64,000 nucleotides of DNA from DASPKM01 sp035628135 (GCA_035628135.1 DASPKM010000013.1:186001-250000); one strand, 5' to 3'. Shown: positions 18,523-27,475, counted from the first letter of the stretch. The notes: generated by a model not told the origin, from the sequence alone. Made by a program: numbers and translations.

Positions 18523-18809
18523 TAATGGAAATAATTTTTCTGAATGCCTCTATAAATCCTGAAGCCCCCATACAATACGCAGAGGGCGGCAAAAATGTAT
18601 GAAAACGGTTTCGGTGGAAAAGCGAGGTTGACGCCTATTTTGTCTGCCAGCAACAGGAATGCGGCAACACCAATGTAAATCAATCCCATGCCAAAATCCA
18701 TCAGTGAGCGCATGAGAATATACCGCTTCGTGCGACCATCCTTGTTATCTTCTGTCATCCAGAATAGATTTTTAAAAAACAGGCTGGGCAAGATAAGTAA
18801 TTTATTCAT
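18522..18809 (-). CDS. Small membrane protein with two membrane segments
   Basis: The 95-residue product has a polar start (EDNKDGRTKRY) and two hydrophobic segments, about residues 39-58 (GLIYIGVAAFLLLADKIGV) and 68-84 (FSYIFAALCVLYGGFRIY). It overlaps the end of tonB by eight bases and the start of the pstS-like gene by one base, so it belongs to the same operon. I do not recognise a named family. Confidence 0.75.
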   Translation of the reverse strand: MNKLLILPSLFFKNLFWMTEDNKDGRTKRYILMRSLMDFGMGLIYIGVAAFLLLADKIGVNLAFPPKPFSYIFAALCVLYGGFRIYRGIQKNYFH

Positions 18810-19635
18810 CCACCTCGTACTTGAAAATAACGGGTTGCTTATGATATACTTTTACTTTTTTGCCTTTGTTGCTGCCTGCCACCCACTTAGGGCTTTTGTT
18901 CAATACCCGCAATACTTCTTTGTCAAATTCTGTTCCGCCGCTCTCCAATATCTCGAGCCCGCTAAGGCTTCCGTCTTCATTTACAATGAACCTGACTGTT
19001 ACTACAATTTTCCTGCCTTCTTCACCATCGGCGTCCTGGTCGGGGAAGCGCAGGTTTTTTTGCAGGAAACGTTGCCAGGCACTAAGGCCGCCGGGAAATT
19101 CAGGCATTACTTCAGCCTCCCTCAATACACTCGGCTCAACCACAACAGGTTGTTCAACCTTCGGTTCTCCGGTCCCCGTGTGCCGTTGTGGCGGTGGCGC
19201 AATGGTTTGTGTATCGCGCAGAGGGCCATCGGTAGTTCTATCACTTACCAATGCTTTTGCCCGGTCGTCTATTGTTGGGATCGTATCCGTTACCTGCACA
19301 CCCGGAACAATAATGGGCGGAGGGTCTGCAATGGTCCTTACGGGCGGGACCGGTGGTGGCGGCACTTCCGCTTTGGGAGGCGGCGGCTTGGGAAGCTCAA
19401 CCAGTTTGAGCGTATCGTTTTGCTGTGGCTGCAGCGGACCCTGGTTGCGGCCGTGGTCATTGCTTTTGAAAAACATGGATGCAAAAGCTATCAACAGTAA
19501 CAACAATACGCCGCCGAGCGAACGCCATAAACGCTGGCCATATTCTTTCCTTAGGACATACGCGCCATATTCCTTGTTGCGGTTTTCGAACACAATGTCC
19601 AATACATCGGCTTGTAAAATCATTTCCGGCTTCAT
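18802..19635 (-). CDS. TonB-family energy transducer
   Basis: TonB proteins pass energy from the inner-membrane ExbBD complex to outer-membrane transporters. The 277-residue product has a cytoplasmic start, one membrane anchor at about residues 39-56, a proline-rich periplasmic spacer (PKPPPPKAEVPPPPVPPV), and a C-terminal TonB domain with EVMPEFPGGLSAWQRFLQ and the closing VYHKQPVIFKYEV. The N-terminal segment VLDIVFENRNKEYGAYVLRK is typical of Bacteroidota TonB. No exbB or exbD lies upstream; the next gene is divergent. It heads the four-gene cluster. Confidence 0.9.
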   Translation of the reverse strand: MKPEMILQADVLDIVFENRNKEYGAYVLRKEYGQRLWRSLGGVLLLLLIAFASMFFKSNDHGRNQGPLQPQQNDTLKLVELPKPPPPKAEVPPPPVPPVRTIADPPPIIVPGVQVTDTIPTIDDRAKALVSDRTTDGPLRDTQTIAPPPQRHTGTGEPKVEQPVVVEPSVLREAEVMPEFPGGLSAWQRFLQKNLRFPDQDADGEEGRKIVVTVRFIVNEDGSLSGLEILESGGTEFDKEVLRVLNKSPKWVAGSNKGKKVKVYHKQPVIFKYEVDE

Positions 19636-19759
19636 TGATGAAGATTTTGGTTGTTAAGATGGAATGCTAACAACCCGCGCAGGTAACAATAAGATGCTTA
19701 GGCGCTGATAAATCCATAACGGGTCAGGCAGTTGCGGGATGTGCGTCCGGTGGTTTGCC

Positions 19760-19790
19760 TTCGTACCTTGCACGCTGTACCTTATTTTTG
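19760..19790 (+). promoter_or_regulatory. Probable promoter of the phosphatase-hisS unit
   Basis: TTCG (19760-19763), a 19-base spacer and TATTTTTG (19783-19790) fit the Bacteroidota consensus with one mismatch in the upstream box. The ATG is at 19796, only five bases after the final G, so the message would be leaderless or nearly so. Confidence 0.5.
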
Positions 19791-19795
19791 CGCAC

Positions 19796-20272
19796 ATGAA
19801 GATTTTAATGGTTTGCCTCGGAAACATCTGCCGCAGCCCGCTGGCAGAAGGCATTCTGCAGCACAAGGCATGGAATGCAGGATTGAGGTGGAGCATAGAA
19901 AGCGCGGGCACCAATGGTTATCATACCGGCGAGCCGCCGCACAAGCTTTCGCAAAAAGTGGCAAAGCTCAACGGCATCGATATCTGCAAACAGCGTTCGC
20001 GCAAATTTGCAGCCGATGATTTTGAGAAGTTCGATAAAATATACGCCATGTCATCGGACGTGATAGATGAAATGAAAATGATTGCCAGGAACCGGTTCGA
20101 TGCTTCGAAGGTTGACCTGCTGATGAATGAATTGTATCCCGGCAAAAACATGGACGTGCCCGATCCCTGGTATGGCCCCGAGCCCGGCTATCATGATGTG
20201 TATGCAATGATCGATAAGGCCTGCGAAAAAATCGTAGCCAAATATGCTTCGACGAAATTAGCAGGCCAATGA
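19796..20272 (+). CDS. Low-molecular-weight protein-tyrosine phosphatase
   Basis: The enzyme removes phosphate from protein tyrosines. The phosphate loop CLGNICRS with Cys7 and Arg13 sits directly at the N-terminus, as is diagnostic for this family, and the general-acid aspartate is in VPDPWYG near residue 122. The 158-residue length is normal. I chose the ATG at 19796 rather than one at 19739, because the longer form places about 19 unrelated residues before the phosphate loop and would contain the promoter. Its stop codon overlaps an ATG that is in frame with hisS. There is no adjacent tyrosine kinase or capsule gene, so the substrate is unknown. Confidence 0.93.
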   Translation: MKILMVCLGNICRSPLAEGILQHKAWNAGLRWSIESAGTNGYHTGEPPHKLSQKVAKLNGIDICKQRSRKFAADDFEKFDKIYAMSSDVIDEMKMIARNRFDASKVDLLMNELYPGKNMDVPDPWYGPEPGYHDVYAMIDKACEKIVAKYASTKLAGQ

Positions 20273-20325
20273 CAAATGACTTAACGACTAATGACCCATT
20301 GACCATTCACAATTCACCACGCACA

Positions 20326-21690
20326 ATGACCAAACCCTCCCTCCCGCAAGGCACCCGCGATTTTGGACCGGAGATAGTACGCAAACGCCAATACATTCTC
20401 GATACTATCAAAAGTATTTTTAATGTATATGGCTTTCAGCCACTGGAAACGCCTGCCATGGAAAACCTTGAAACGCTCATGGGCAAATATGGAGAGGAAG
20501 GCGACAAGCTCATATTCAAAATTCTCAACAATGGCCTCGGCGATCCGAAGAATATTGATAAATCGAAAACAGCTTTTGAAAATGTATTGCAGGGAAAGAA
20601 TGATAAAAACCTTACCGAGCGGGCACTGAAATACGACCTCACCATTCCCTTTGCGCGGTACGTTGCCATGAACCACGGGCAACTCACGTTGCCGTTTAAA
20701 CGATACCAGGTGCAACCCGTATGGCGGGCCGACAGGCCACAGCGCGGACGCTACCGCGAATTTTACCAATGCGATGCCGATGTAGTAGGCAGCACCGCCC
20801 TGATAAACGAAGTGGAGCTCGCCAACCTGTACGCCGACGCTTTTAAAAAGCTGCGCATTCCGGTAGAGATCCGCATCAACAGCAGGAAGATTCTGGCAGG
20901 CCTCGCGGCAGTAGCCGGCAGCACTGACAAGCTCACCGATATCACCATTGCCATCGACAAGCTCGATAAGATAGGCATCGATAAAGTGAAAGAAGAACTG
21001 CAACAGAAAGAGCTCTCATCCACGCAGGTCCAAATCATCGAACAATACCTCTCCATCGATGGCAGCAATGCGGCAAAAACAAACAGGTTGAACGAACTAT
21101 TGGGCAAGAATGAAATGGCCGCCAAAGGAATTGAAGAGATCAATTACATACTGGATTATTTTCCAGGCGATCCGGGTGCCGGACTGGTTGCCGATTTTAC
21201 CCTTGCACGGGGATTGAACTATTACACAGGCATCATCTTCGAAGTAAAGGCTAAAGGCGTACAAATGGGCAGCATCGGCGGTGGCGGCCGTTACGACGAC
21301 CTTACAGGGCTGTTTGGCGTACCCGGCATTCCCGGCGTGGGAATATCTTTCGGGGTAGACCGCATTTACGATGTAATGGAAGAGCTGCAGCTGTTTCCGC
21401 CCGACGTGCAGGAAGGAACGGGCGTATTGTTCTTCAATCTCGGCGAACAGGAATGCAGGGCGGCATATGGCCTGTTGCAGCAACTGCGGGCCACAGGCAT
21501 CGCCGCGGAGATCTTTCATGAGCAGGCTAAAATGGACAAACAGTTCAAATACGCTGAAAGAAAAAAAGCACGGTACGTGGTCATTATCGGTTCCCGTGAG
21601 CTGGAACAGGGAACGGCCGTCATCAAAAACCTGCAGACGGGGACACAGGAAATTGTTAACCGGGCAGATTTTACGGGTTTTTTCAGTTGA
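20326..21690 (+). CDS. hisS: Histidyl-tRNA synthetase
   Basis: HisRS charges tRNA-His. The 454-residue class II synthetase has the N-terminal LPQGTRDF, motif 2 around RADRPQRGRYREFYQCDAD, the histidine motif LARGLNYYTGIIFEV, and the motif-3 area GGGRYDDLTGLFG, followed by an anticodon-binding domain. I chose the ATG at 20326 (MTKPSLPQGTRDF). An in-frame ATG at 20269 overlaps the phosphatase stop codon but adds 19 residues encoded by a low-complexity stretch rich in AATGAC, so it is less likely. Confidence 0.96.
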   Translation: MTKPSLPQGTRDFGPEIVRKRQYILDTIKSIFNVYGFQPLETPAMENLETLMGKYGEEGDKLIFKILNNGLGDPKNIDKSKTAFENVLQGKNDKNLTERALKYDLTIPFARYVAMNHGQLTLPFKRYQVQPVWRADRPQRGRYREFYQCDADVVGSTALINEVELANLYADAFKKLRIPVEIRINSRKILAGLAAVAGSTDKLTDITIAIDKLDKIGIDKVKEELQQKELSSTQVQIIEQYLSIDGSNAAKTNRLNELLGKNEMAAKGIEEINYILDYFPGDPGAGLVADFTLARGLNYYTGIIFEVKAKGVQMGSIGGGGRYDDLTGLFGVPGIPGVGISFGVDRIYDVMEELQLFPPDVQEGTGVLFFNLGEQECRAAYGLLQQLRATGIAAEIFHEQAKMDKQFKYAERKKARYVVIIGSRELEQGTAVIKNLQTGTQEIVNRADFTGFFS

Positions 21691-21776
21691 TTTCTTCCTA
21701 ATTTGTCTTTAGAGCAGTATTTTGTCGCGGGGTATATCAATTTTTTTTACGTTTTGTAACTCGTTTAGGGCCTTTC

Positions 21777-22538
21777 ATGAAGGAATTCGTCAAAAAATTA
21801 TTCCGCAGCACGCAAGTGTATTTTCCGTTCCTGCAAGATTTTCGCTTCAGCACCCAGATGAAGCTGAACCGCATGCTCGGCAAACCGCATGAGCAGGATT
21901 TCAATTTGATCAAATATTTTCCCGACAACGGGCCCTTGCAATTTGTAGATATAGGCACCAATCGCGGTGAGGCCATACAGTCCATGCTCACCATGAAAAA
22001 GAACTGTACGGTTATAGGTTTCGAGCCCAATCCCATTGTTTATAAAAAGACCGCGGCCCTGTACAGGAATTCCCGCCAGGTTACGATACACAATTGCGGC
22101 CTGGGCAGGGAGAAGGGTGCATTTACCTTATACCTTCCTTTCTTCAGGAATTTTATGTTCGATGGGCTGGCTTCCTTTAACCGTGCCGAGGCCAGCAATT
22201 GGCTGAAAGGCCGCATCTTTGGATACAGCGACCGCCGCATGCACATCAAGGAGCTGAATTGCGAAGTGGGCAAGCTGGATGACTTTGCCCTTTCGCCGTA
22301 CTTCATAAAAATAGACGTGCAGGGCTTCGAGTATGAAGTGTTGGAAGGTGGACAAGAAACACTGAAAAAATACAAGCCCGTATTACTCATAGAAACGCCT
22401 TCTGAGCAAGTGATCGGCCTGCTGGAAGGCCTTGGCTACAAGCCTTATTATTACCACCAGGGCAAGCTGCACCCCGGCCGCGGAGCCCTGAACACCTATT
22501 TTTTCCAGGACGACAAGAGGCCCTCGCAGCTTTTGTGA
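21777..22538 (+). CDS. FkbM-family methyltransferase
   Basis: This 253-residue protein has the SAM-binding start of a Rossmann methyltransferase (FVDIGTNRGEAIQSML, then VIGFEPNPIVYKK) and the FkbM-type later motif YFIKIDVQGFEYEVLEGGQE. FkbM enzymes usually O-methylate sugars of glycans or small molecules. There are no sugar-pathway genes beside it, so the substrate is open. It stands alone, 86 bases after hisS and 110 bases before the DUF4836 gene. Confidence 0.88.
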   Translation: MKEFVKKLFRSTQVYFPFLQDFRFSTQMKLNRMLGKPHEQDFNLIKYFPDNGPLQFVDIGTNRGEAIQSMLTMKKNCTVIGFEPNPIVYKKTAALYRNSRQVTIHNCGLGREKGAFTLYLPFFRNFMFDGLASFNRAEASNWLKGRIFGYSDRRMHIKELNCEVGKLDDFALSPYFIKIDVQGFEYEVLEGGQETLKKYKPVLLIETPSEQVIGLLEGLGYKPYYYHQGKLHPGRGALNTYFFQDDKRPSQLL

Positions 22539-22648
22539 CGAACTGCCCTGAATTTGTGATGAATTACCCTTACAATTCTTCTTTAATCCCCAAAATGTAT
22601 TCATAATCTTGAAATACCTGATTATTTTCGCATCCCTAAACCACTAAT

Positions 22649-24325
22649 ATGAAACAAAGACACCTCCTCGGCTTATGCAGCGTACTGGTTCTGTCCATTG
22701 TATTGCATAGCTGCGGTTCCGCGGCAAAAGACGCGGTGCCTGTTCCTAAAGATGCCGCATTTGTGCTGCATCTCAACACCAAATCCCTCAATTCAAAGCT
22801 TAGCTGGGAAGAAATAAAGCAAACTAGCTGGTTCAAAGATGCTCAATCCACTAACATGAACCGCGAGCTGAGCGCCACCGATTCGCTGGCCCGCCAGTTG
22901 ATGCAGGACCCCGAGAGCAGCGGTATCGATACCAAAGACGAAATCGTTTTCTTCGTAAAAAGGATCAATACCAAAGAAGGCTTTTTTGTGGTAGGCGGCC
23001 GCGTAAAGGATGCTGCCAAATTTGAAGCCTTCAACAAAAAAATGAGCGATAACCAGGCAGGTACCGCGGCAAAGGAAGGCGACATTACTTCCATGAGCCT
23101 CAACAAAAAAGTGCTGGCCAGCTGGTCGGGCAATAAGTTCCTGTACGTTATTGATGGCAATACCAGCGCTTTCAACCCGAGCAGGGGTATGGAAGACCTG
23201 CAGTTCGACAGCAGCGGTAATGTAATTCCTCCTGCCGACGACGAGATCGCGGACGAAGACGTTAAACCGGCCGACCTGAAAGGGTATACCACACGCCTGT
23301 ACAACCTGAAAAGCGATAGCCTGCTGGGCAACGATTCCCGCTACAGCGACCTGTTAAAGACAGACGCAGACATGCACTTCTGGATGAACTCAGAGCAGAT
23401 CTACGGATCTACCATGCCGTTTGGAGTAATGTCGATGCTGAAGCTCGAAAAATACATCAAGGGCTCCGTTACGGCCGCATCGCTCAATTTCGATAATGGT
23501 AAGATCGTGATGCAGGCAAAATCGTACAGCAACGAAGAAATGAGCAATCTTGCTAAAAAATATTCAGGCGATAACATCAACGCAAACTTCCTGGAGCGCA
23601 TACCTTCCGACAGCGTGGCCGCATTGGTGATCCTGAATTATAAACCCGAAGGACTGAAAGAGTTTTTAAAGATCGGCGGGTTAGACGGCATGGTCAACAG
23701 CTTTATGGCCGAAATAGGCATTACGCTGGATGATTTTGTCGCTGCCAATGGCGGAGACGTAATGTTTGCGCTTACCGATATCCAGATGAAGCCTTACACC
23801 ATCAACCTCGGCGAAGGCATGGAGCCTTATACCACCACCAAGCCCGAAATGCAGGTCTTGTTTGCTACCTCCGTAGGTAACAAAGCTTCGTTCGATAAGC
23901 TGGTAAACATCGGCAAAAAATACAGCCAGCAAATGAGAATCGACACCATGGTGTTCTATAGCCTCACCGATAAATTGTTTGCCGCGGGCAGCGAGCAGTC
24001 GATCGTCGACCAGTTTGTAAAAGGCGGTAACAGGAACCAACCCTTTGCTTCGAAGTTGAAAGACCATCCGATGGCAGCTTATGTTGACCTGCAAAGGTTC
24101 ATGAGGGCTTTTGGATCGATGGCCAGGGACAGTTCAGCTGTTGAACAGTTGAATGCTTCATTGAACTTCTGGCAGGACATTACCATGACCGGTGGCGACT
24201 TCAAAGACGGCGGTGTGGAGCAACAGTGGGAAGTGAACCTGGTAGATAAGAACACCAACAGCCTGAAACAATTGAACCAATACGCCGATAAAATGGCCCA
24301 GGCCAGCAAACAGAGAGGATTCTGA
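22649..24325 (+). CDS. DUF4836-type lipoprotein
   Basis: The 558-residue product has a lipoprotein signal (lipobox LHSC, about residues 19-22) followed by PKDAAFVLHLNTKSLNSKLSW, the typical opening of DUF4836 proteins of Bacteroidota. It continues as a large, mostly beta-alpha protein without membrane segments; the middle has MDSVAALVILNYKP-like strands (near residue 330) and the end DLQRFMRAFGSMARDSS. The function of DUF4836 is unknown. It is followed after 13 bases by an ABC ATPase and then a permease on the same strand, so the three probably work together at the inner membrane. Confidence 0.8.
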   Translation: MKQRHLLGLCSVLVLSIVLHSCGSAAKDAVPVPKDAAFVLHLNTKSLNSKLSWEEIKQTSWFKDAQSTNMNRELSATDSLARQLMQDPESSGIDTKDEIVFFVKRINTKEGFFVVGGRVKDAAKFEAFNKKMSDNQAGTAAKEGDITSMSLNKKVLASWSGNKFLYVIDGNTSAFNPSRGMEDLQFDSSGNVIPPADDEIADEDVKPADLKGYTTRLYNLKSDSLLGNDSRYSDLLKTDADMHFWMNSEQIYGSTMPFGVMSMLKLEKYIKGSVTAASLNFDNGKIVMQAKSYSNEEMSNLAKKYSGDNINANFLERIPSDSVAALVILNYKPEGLKEFLKIGGLDGMVNSFMAEIGITLDDFVAANGGDVMFALTDIQMKPYTINLGEGMEPYTTTKPEMQVLFATSVGNKASFDKLVNIGKKYSQQMRIDTMVFYSLTDKLFAAGSEQSIVDQFVKGGNRNQPFASKLKDHPMAAYVDLQRFMRAFGSMARDSSAVEQLNASLNFWQDITMTGGDFKDGGVEQQWEVNLVDKNTNSLKQLNQYADKMAQASKQRGF

Positions 24326-24338
24326 CCTTAATAACAAT

Positions 24339-24980
24339 ATGCAATTAGTCACCAGGAATCTTCATCCTGTATATTTTACCGAGGACAGGTCCGTACATTC
24401 CAATATCTGGGGACAGGAACTTGTACTGAAGCCGGGTGAAAGAGTACACATCGTTGCTCCTTCGGGAAGCGGGAAAACTTCGTTCATTCACTTCCTGTAC
24501 GGCCTGCGCAAGGAGTACAATGGCTCCATTCAATACGATGGAAAAGACATACGTTCACTTGCGCCCGACCAGCTGGCGGTGTACCGGCAAAAACACCTTA
24601 GCATTATTTTCCAGGACCTGAGATTATTTCCTGACCAGACCGTTGCACAAAACATAGAGATCAAAAGGCAATTGCAACCTTATCACCCGGCAAACAAAAT
24701 AGAAGAGTTTGCCGGGCGATTGGGTGTGGCGCACAAACTGAACATGCTGTGCAGCACCTGCTCCTACGGAGAGCAGCAACGCGTAGCCATTATCAGGAGC
24801 CTCATGCAGCCTTTTGATTTTATTTTAATGGACGAGCCGGTAAGCAACCTGGACGAAAACAACCGCAAAAAAGCCATAGACCTTATTGTAGAAGAAGCAG
24901 CGCACAGAAATGCAGGCATCGTGCTGGCGGACCTGAAAAAACTCGAATACTTTCCCGCCGATAAAATCTTACATCTTTAA
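24339..24980 (+). CDS. LolD-like ABC transporter ATPase with altered motifs
   Basis: The 213-residue protein is an ABC ATPase of the LolD/FtsE/MacB size class. The Walker A motif is APSGSGKTS (residues 40-48, first glycine replaced by alanine), the Q-loop glutamine is Gln92, the signature is SYGEQQR (142-148, instead of SGGQQQR), and Walker B is FILMDEP (161-167). The usual VTHD of the H-loop reads VLAD (195-198), so the switch histidine is replaced by alanine. It could still bind ATP, but hydrolysis may be slow or regulatory. It lies 13 bases after the DUF4836 gene and 10 bases before the permease. Confidence 0.88.
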   Translation: MQLVTRNLHPVYFTEDRSVHSNIWGQELVLKPGERVHIVAPSGSGKTSFIHFLYGLRKEYNGSIQYDGKDIRSLAPDQLAVYRQKHLSIIFQDLRLFPDQTVAQNIEIKRQLQPYHPANKIEEFAGRLGVAHKLNMLCSTCSYGEQQRVAIIRSLMQPFDFILMDEPVSNLDENNRKKAIDLIVEEAAHRNAGIVLADLKKLEYFPADKILHL

Positions 24981-24990
24981 AAATCCATTT

Positions 24991-26184
24991 TTGACGCTGA
25001 AATACCGGCATATCGCTTCCCTCCTTGAAACCAGTAGAAAAAGTTGGTCAAAATATCTCTCTTACGGCGGGCTGGGTATCGGCATATTGCTGTTGCTGTG
25101 CTCTGTGCAACTGTTCATGAACCTTCAAAAGTTCATTAACAACGACAACCCGCGCAAGGCCGGTGCCGATTTCATATCCATTACCAAAACCGTTACCAAC
25201 GAGACCATGGGAACGCCGGATAAAAACCTGTTTTCGCCGGCCGATATAGAAGAAATAAAACGCCAGCCTTTTATTGAAGACGCGGCCCCGCTGCTGGCCA
25301 ACCAGTTTCACGTTAAGGCCAGCGCCGGCAATATCATTCCTTTCAGCACCGATCTTTTTTTGGAGGCATTGGACGAGGATTTCCTGGATACCGTTCCCCC
25401 CGATTTTTCATGGAGAGAAGGACAGGAAACCATTCCACTTATTTTTTCTGCCGACTTCCTGGAAGTGTACAATGTGCTTGCTCCCGGTCAGGGATACCCG
25501 CAGGTATCGGACGAAACCATGGGCACCATTCAAATAGTGCTGAGCTGCTATGGCCCTACTGGCAGGCACGACTTTAAAGCTTATGTTGCAGCGCTTACCA
25601 ACAGGGTCAATTCCGTATTAGTGCCCGAAGAATTTCTCACGTGGGCCAATAAGCGTTTTGGCATGACGGACAATATTCTTACCACCCGCGTGTTCGTTAA
25701 AACAAAAGATGCCAATAACCCTGATTTTCTCCGTTTTCTCGATCAGAAAAATTACAGGGTCAACAAGGACAAAATAAAATTCGGCCGCGTGAAAGCGCAA
25801 TTGCAGATAGTGGTGAGCGGGTTGGGTATTATCGGACTGCTGGTAGTGGTGCTGGCCTTGATGCTGTTTTCGTTTTACCTGCAACTCATCATTGCAAAGA
25901 GCAAGGACAACCTGCAATTATTATTGATGCTGGGTTATGAGCCGGGATGGCTTAGCCGCGTGGTATCGAGGCGATGGGTGCCGATTTATATATCCATTGT
26001 ATTGATTGCATTGGGCATTACCTGGCTGTTTCAATATTTCGTGTACCTGAACACGCACAAAATGGAAAGCAGCATGAGTCCCATGCTTCACTGGAGCGTG
26101 CTGGCCTTTAGCGCAGCGCTTATCTTCTTAACGATTTACAGTAATTACAGGATTATCAGGAAGCAATTATACAAGCTTAGCTGA
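24991..26184 (+). CDS. FtsX-like permease partner of the preceding ATPase
   Basis: The 397-residue product has one membrane segment at about residues 26-45, a periplasmic domain of roughly 220 residues, and three C-terminal membrane segments (around 272-297, 330-350 and 363-383). This is the FtsX/LolC topology. The segment YLQLIIAKSKDNLQLLLMLG resembles the coupling region of that family. The start is a TTG ten bases after the ATPase stop codon; the first ATG would remove the first membrane segment. It probably forms a mechanotransmission-type or lipoprotein-handling complex with the ATPase. Confidence 0.78.
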   Translation: MTLKYRHIASLLETSRKSWSKYLSYGGLGIGILLLLCSVQLFMNLQKFINNDNPRKAGADFISITKTVTNETMGTPDKNLFSPADIEEIKRQPFIEDAAPLLANQFHVKASAGNIIPFSTDLFLEALDEDFLDTVPPDFSWREGQETIPLIFSADFLEVYNVLAPGQGYPQVSDETMGTIQIVLSCYGPTGRHDFKAYVAALTNRVNSVLVPEEFLTWANKRFGMTDNILTTRVFVKTKDANNPDFLRFLDQKNYRVNKDKIKFGRVKAQLQIVVSGLGIIGLLVVVLALMLFSFYLQLIIAKSKDNLQLLLMLGYEPGWLSRVVSRRWVPIYISIVLIALGITWLFQYFVYLNTHKMESSMSPMLHWSVLAFSAALIFLTIYSNYRIIRKQLYKLS

Positions 26185-26275
26185 TTTCAAATAGCCATTA
26201 AAACTTGCTGACGCAAAGGGTAATCCGATCAAACATTTCTGCGTTTACACAACTGATATAAAACGCTTATCGGTA

Positions 26276-27475
26276 TCAGCTTACGTTTTCATAAATGACC
26301 GCCGCCCCCTGACCTACTCCCACACACATCGTGGCCAACCCGTATCTTGCTTTTCTTCTTTTCATTTCATGCAATAAGGTAGTGGAGATGCGCACGCCGC
26401 TGCAACCCAGCGGGTGGCCAATGGCAATAGAGCCTCCGTTTACATTTACCTTGCTTTGATCGAGTCCCAATTCACGCATGCAGGCCAGCGCCTGCGAAGC
26501 AAAGGCTTCGTTCATCTCAACCAGGTCGATGTCTTTTATGGACAATCCTGCGCGCTCCAATGCTTTGCGGGTGGAAGGCACAGGGCCCATTCCCATGATC
26601 GCGGGATCGAGGCCGGCAACAGCCATGGAAACGATGCGGGCGATTGGTTTGAGATCGTATTTTTTTACGGCACCGTCGCTTGCAAGCAACATCGCTGCCG
26701 CACCATCATTGATGCCCGCCGCATTGCCTGCTGTCACGGTTCCATCTTTGATAAAAGCCGGCTTAAGCGCGGCAAGTTTTTCCAGAGAGGTTTGGCGTGG
26801 ATGCTCATCCTTATCGAAAAATATCTTTTCATTTTTTCCGGCCAATACTTCCACCGGGCTGATCTCGTCCTGCCATTTGCCCGCTGCCAGGGCCGCGAAA
26901 TAACGCTCCTGCGATTGCAGTGCAAACGCATCCTGTTCCTGCCGTGTTACCGTGAATTGCTTCGCAACGTTTTCCGCTGTTTCTCCCATGGAGTAAGGAT
27001 AATGAACCGTGGAAAGCTTGCCATTGGTAAATCGCCAGCCAATGGTAGTATCGTAAATTTCGGGGGTCCTGTTCCAGGGGCTGGATGCCTTGGCCATTAC
27101 AAAGGGAGCACGCGTCATGCTTTCAACGCCGCCTGCTATGTACAATTCGCCTTCGGAACATATAATGGCGCGCGCCGCGTCCATAACAGCCTGCAATCCC
27201 GAAGCGCAAAGCCTGTTTACCGTATTGCCTGCAACGCTTACCGGCAAACCTGCCAGCAGCGCGGCCATGCGCGCCACGTTCCTATTGTCCTCGCCCGCCT
27301 GGTTGGCATCGCCGGCTATTACGTCTTCAATGGCATGCACATCGATGGATGGATTGCGGGCCAATAATGCTTTGATAACGTGCGCCAGCAGGTCATCGGG
27401 CCTGATGCCGCTGAGTGCTCCTCCATACTTGCCTACCGGGGTGCGGACCGCGTCGATTATATATGATTTTTCCAT
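26276..27475 (-). CDS. Acyl-CoA thiolase, probably 3-oxoadipyl-CoA or acetyl-CoA C-acyltransferase type
   Basis: Thiolases cleave 3-oxoacyl-CoA with coenzyme A. The 399-residue sequence has the active cysteine Cys90 in TVNRLCASGLQAVMDAARAI, the histidine in GGSIAIGHPLGCSGVR, and the second cysteine in LATMCVGVGQGAAVIYE. The segments AGDANQAGEDNRNVARMAAL and DTTIGWRF resemble the PcaF/PaaJ group (3-oxoadipyl-CoA thiolases), but no other aromatic-degradation genes lie nearby, so a general fatty-acid role cannot be excluded. The gene is alone, convergent with the permease gene and divergent from rlmN. Confidence 0.88.
   Translation of the reverse strand: MEKSYIIDAVRTPVGKYGGALSGIRPDDLLAHVIKALLARNPSIDVHAIEDVIAGDANQAGEDNRNVARMAALLAGLPVSVAGNTVNRLCASGLQAVMDAARAIICSEGELYIAGGVESMTRAPFVMAKASSPWNRTPEIYDTTIGWRFTNGKLSTVHYPYSMGETAENVAKQFTVTRQEQDAFALQSQERYFAALAAGKWQDEISPVEVLAGKNEKIFFDKDEHPRQTSLEKLAALKPAFIKDGTVTAGNAAGINDGAAAMLLASDGAVKKYDLKPIARIVSMAVAGLDPAIMGMGPVPSTRKALERAGLSIKDIDLVEMNEAFASQALACMRELGLDQSKVNVNGGSIAIGHPLGCSGVRISTTLLHEMKRRKARYGLATMCVGVGQGAAVIYENVS

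Noticed and set aside
20269..20325. A longer hisS beginning at 20269
   Set aside because: The added residues are coded by a low-complexity stretch and precede the usual HisRS start; the ATG at 20326 fits better.
26414..27367. A 317-codon plus-strand frame opposite the thiolase gene
   Set aside because: The thiolase active-site motifs are all on the minus strand, so this is a shadow frame.
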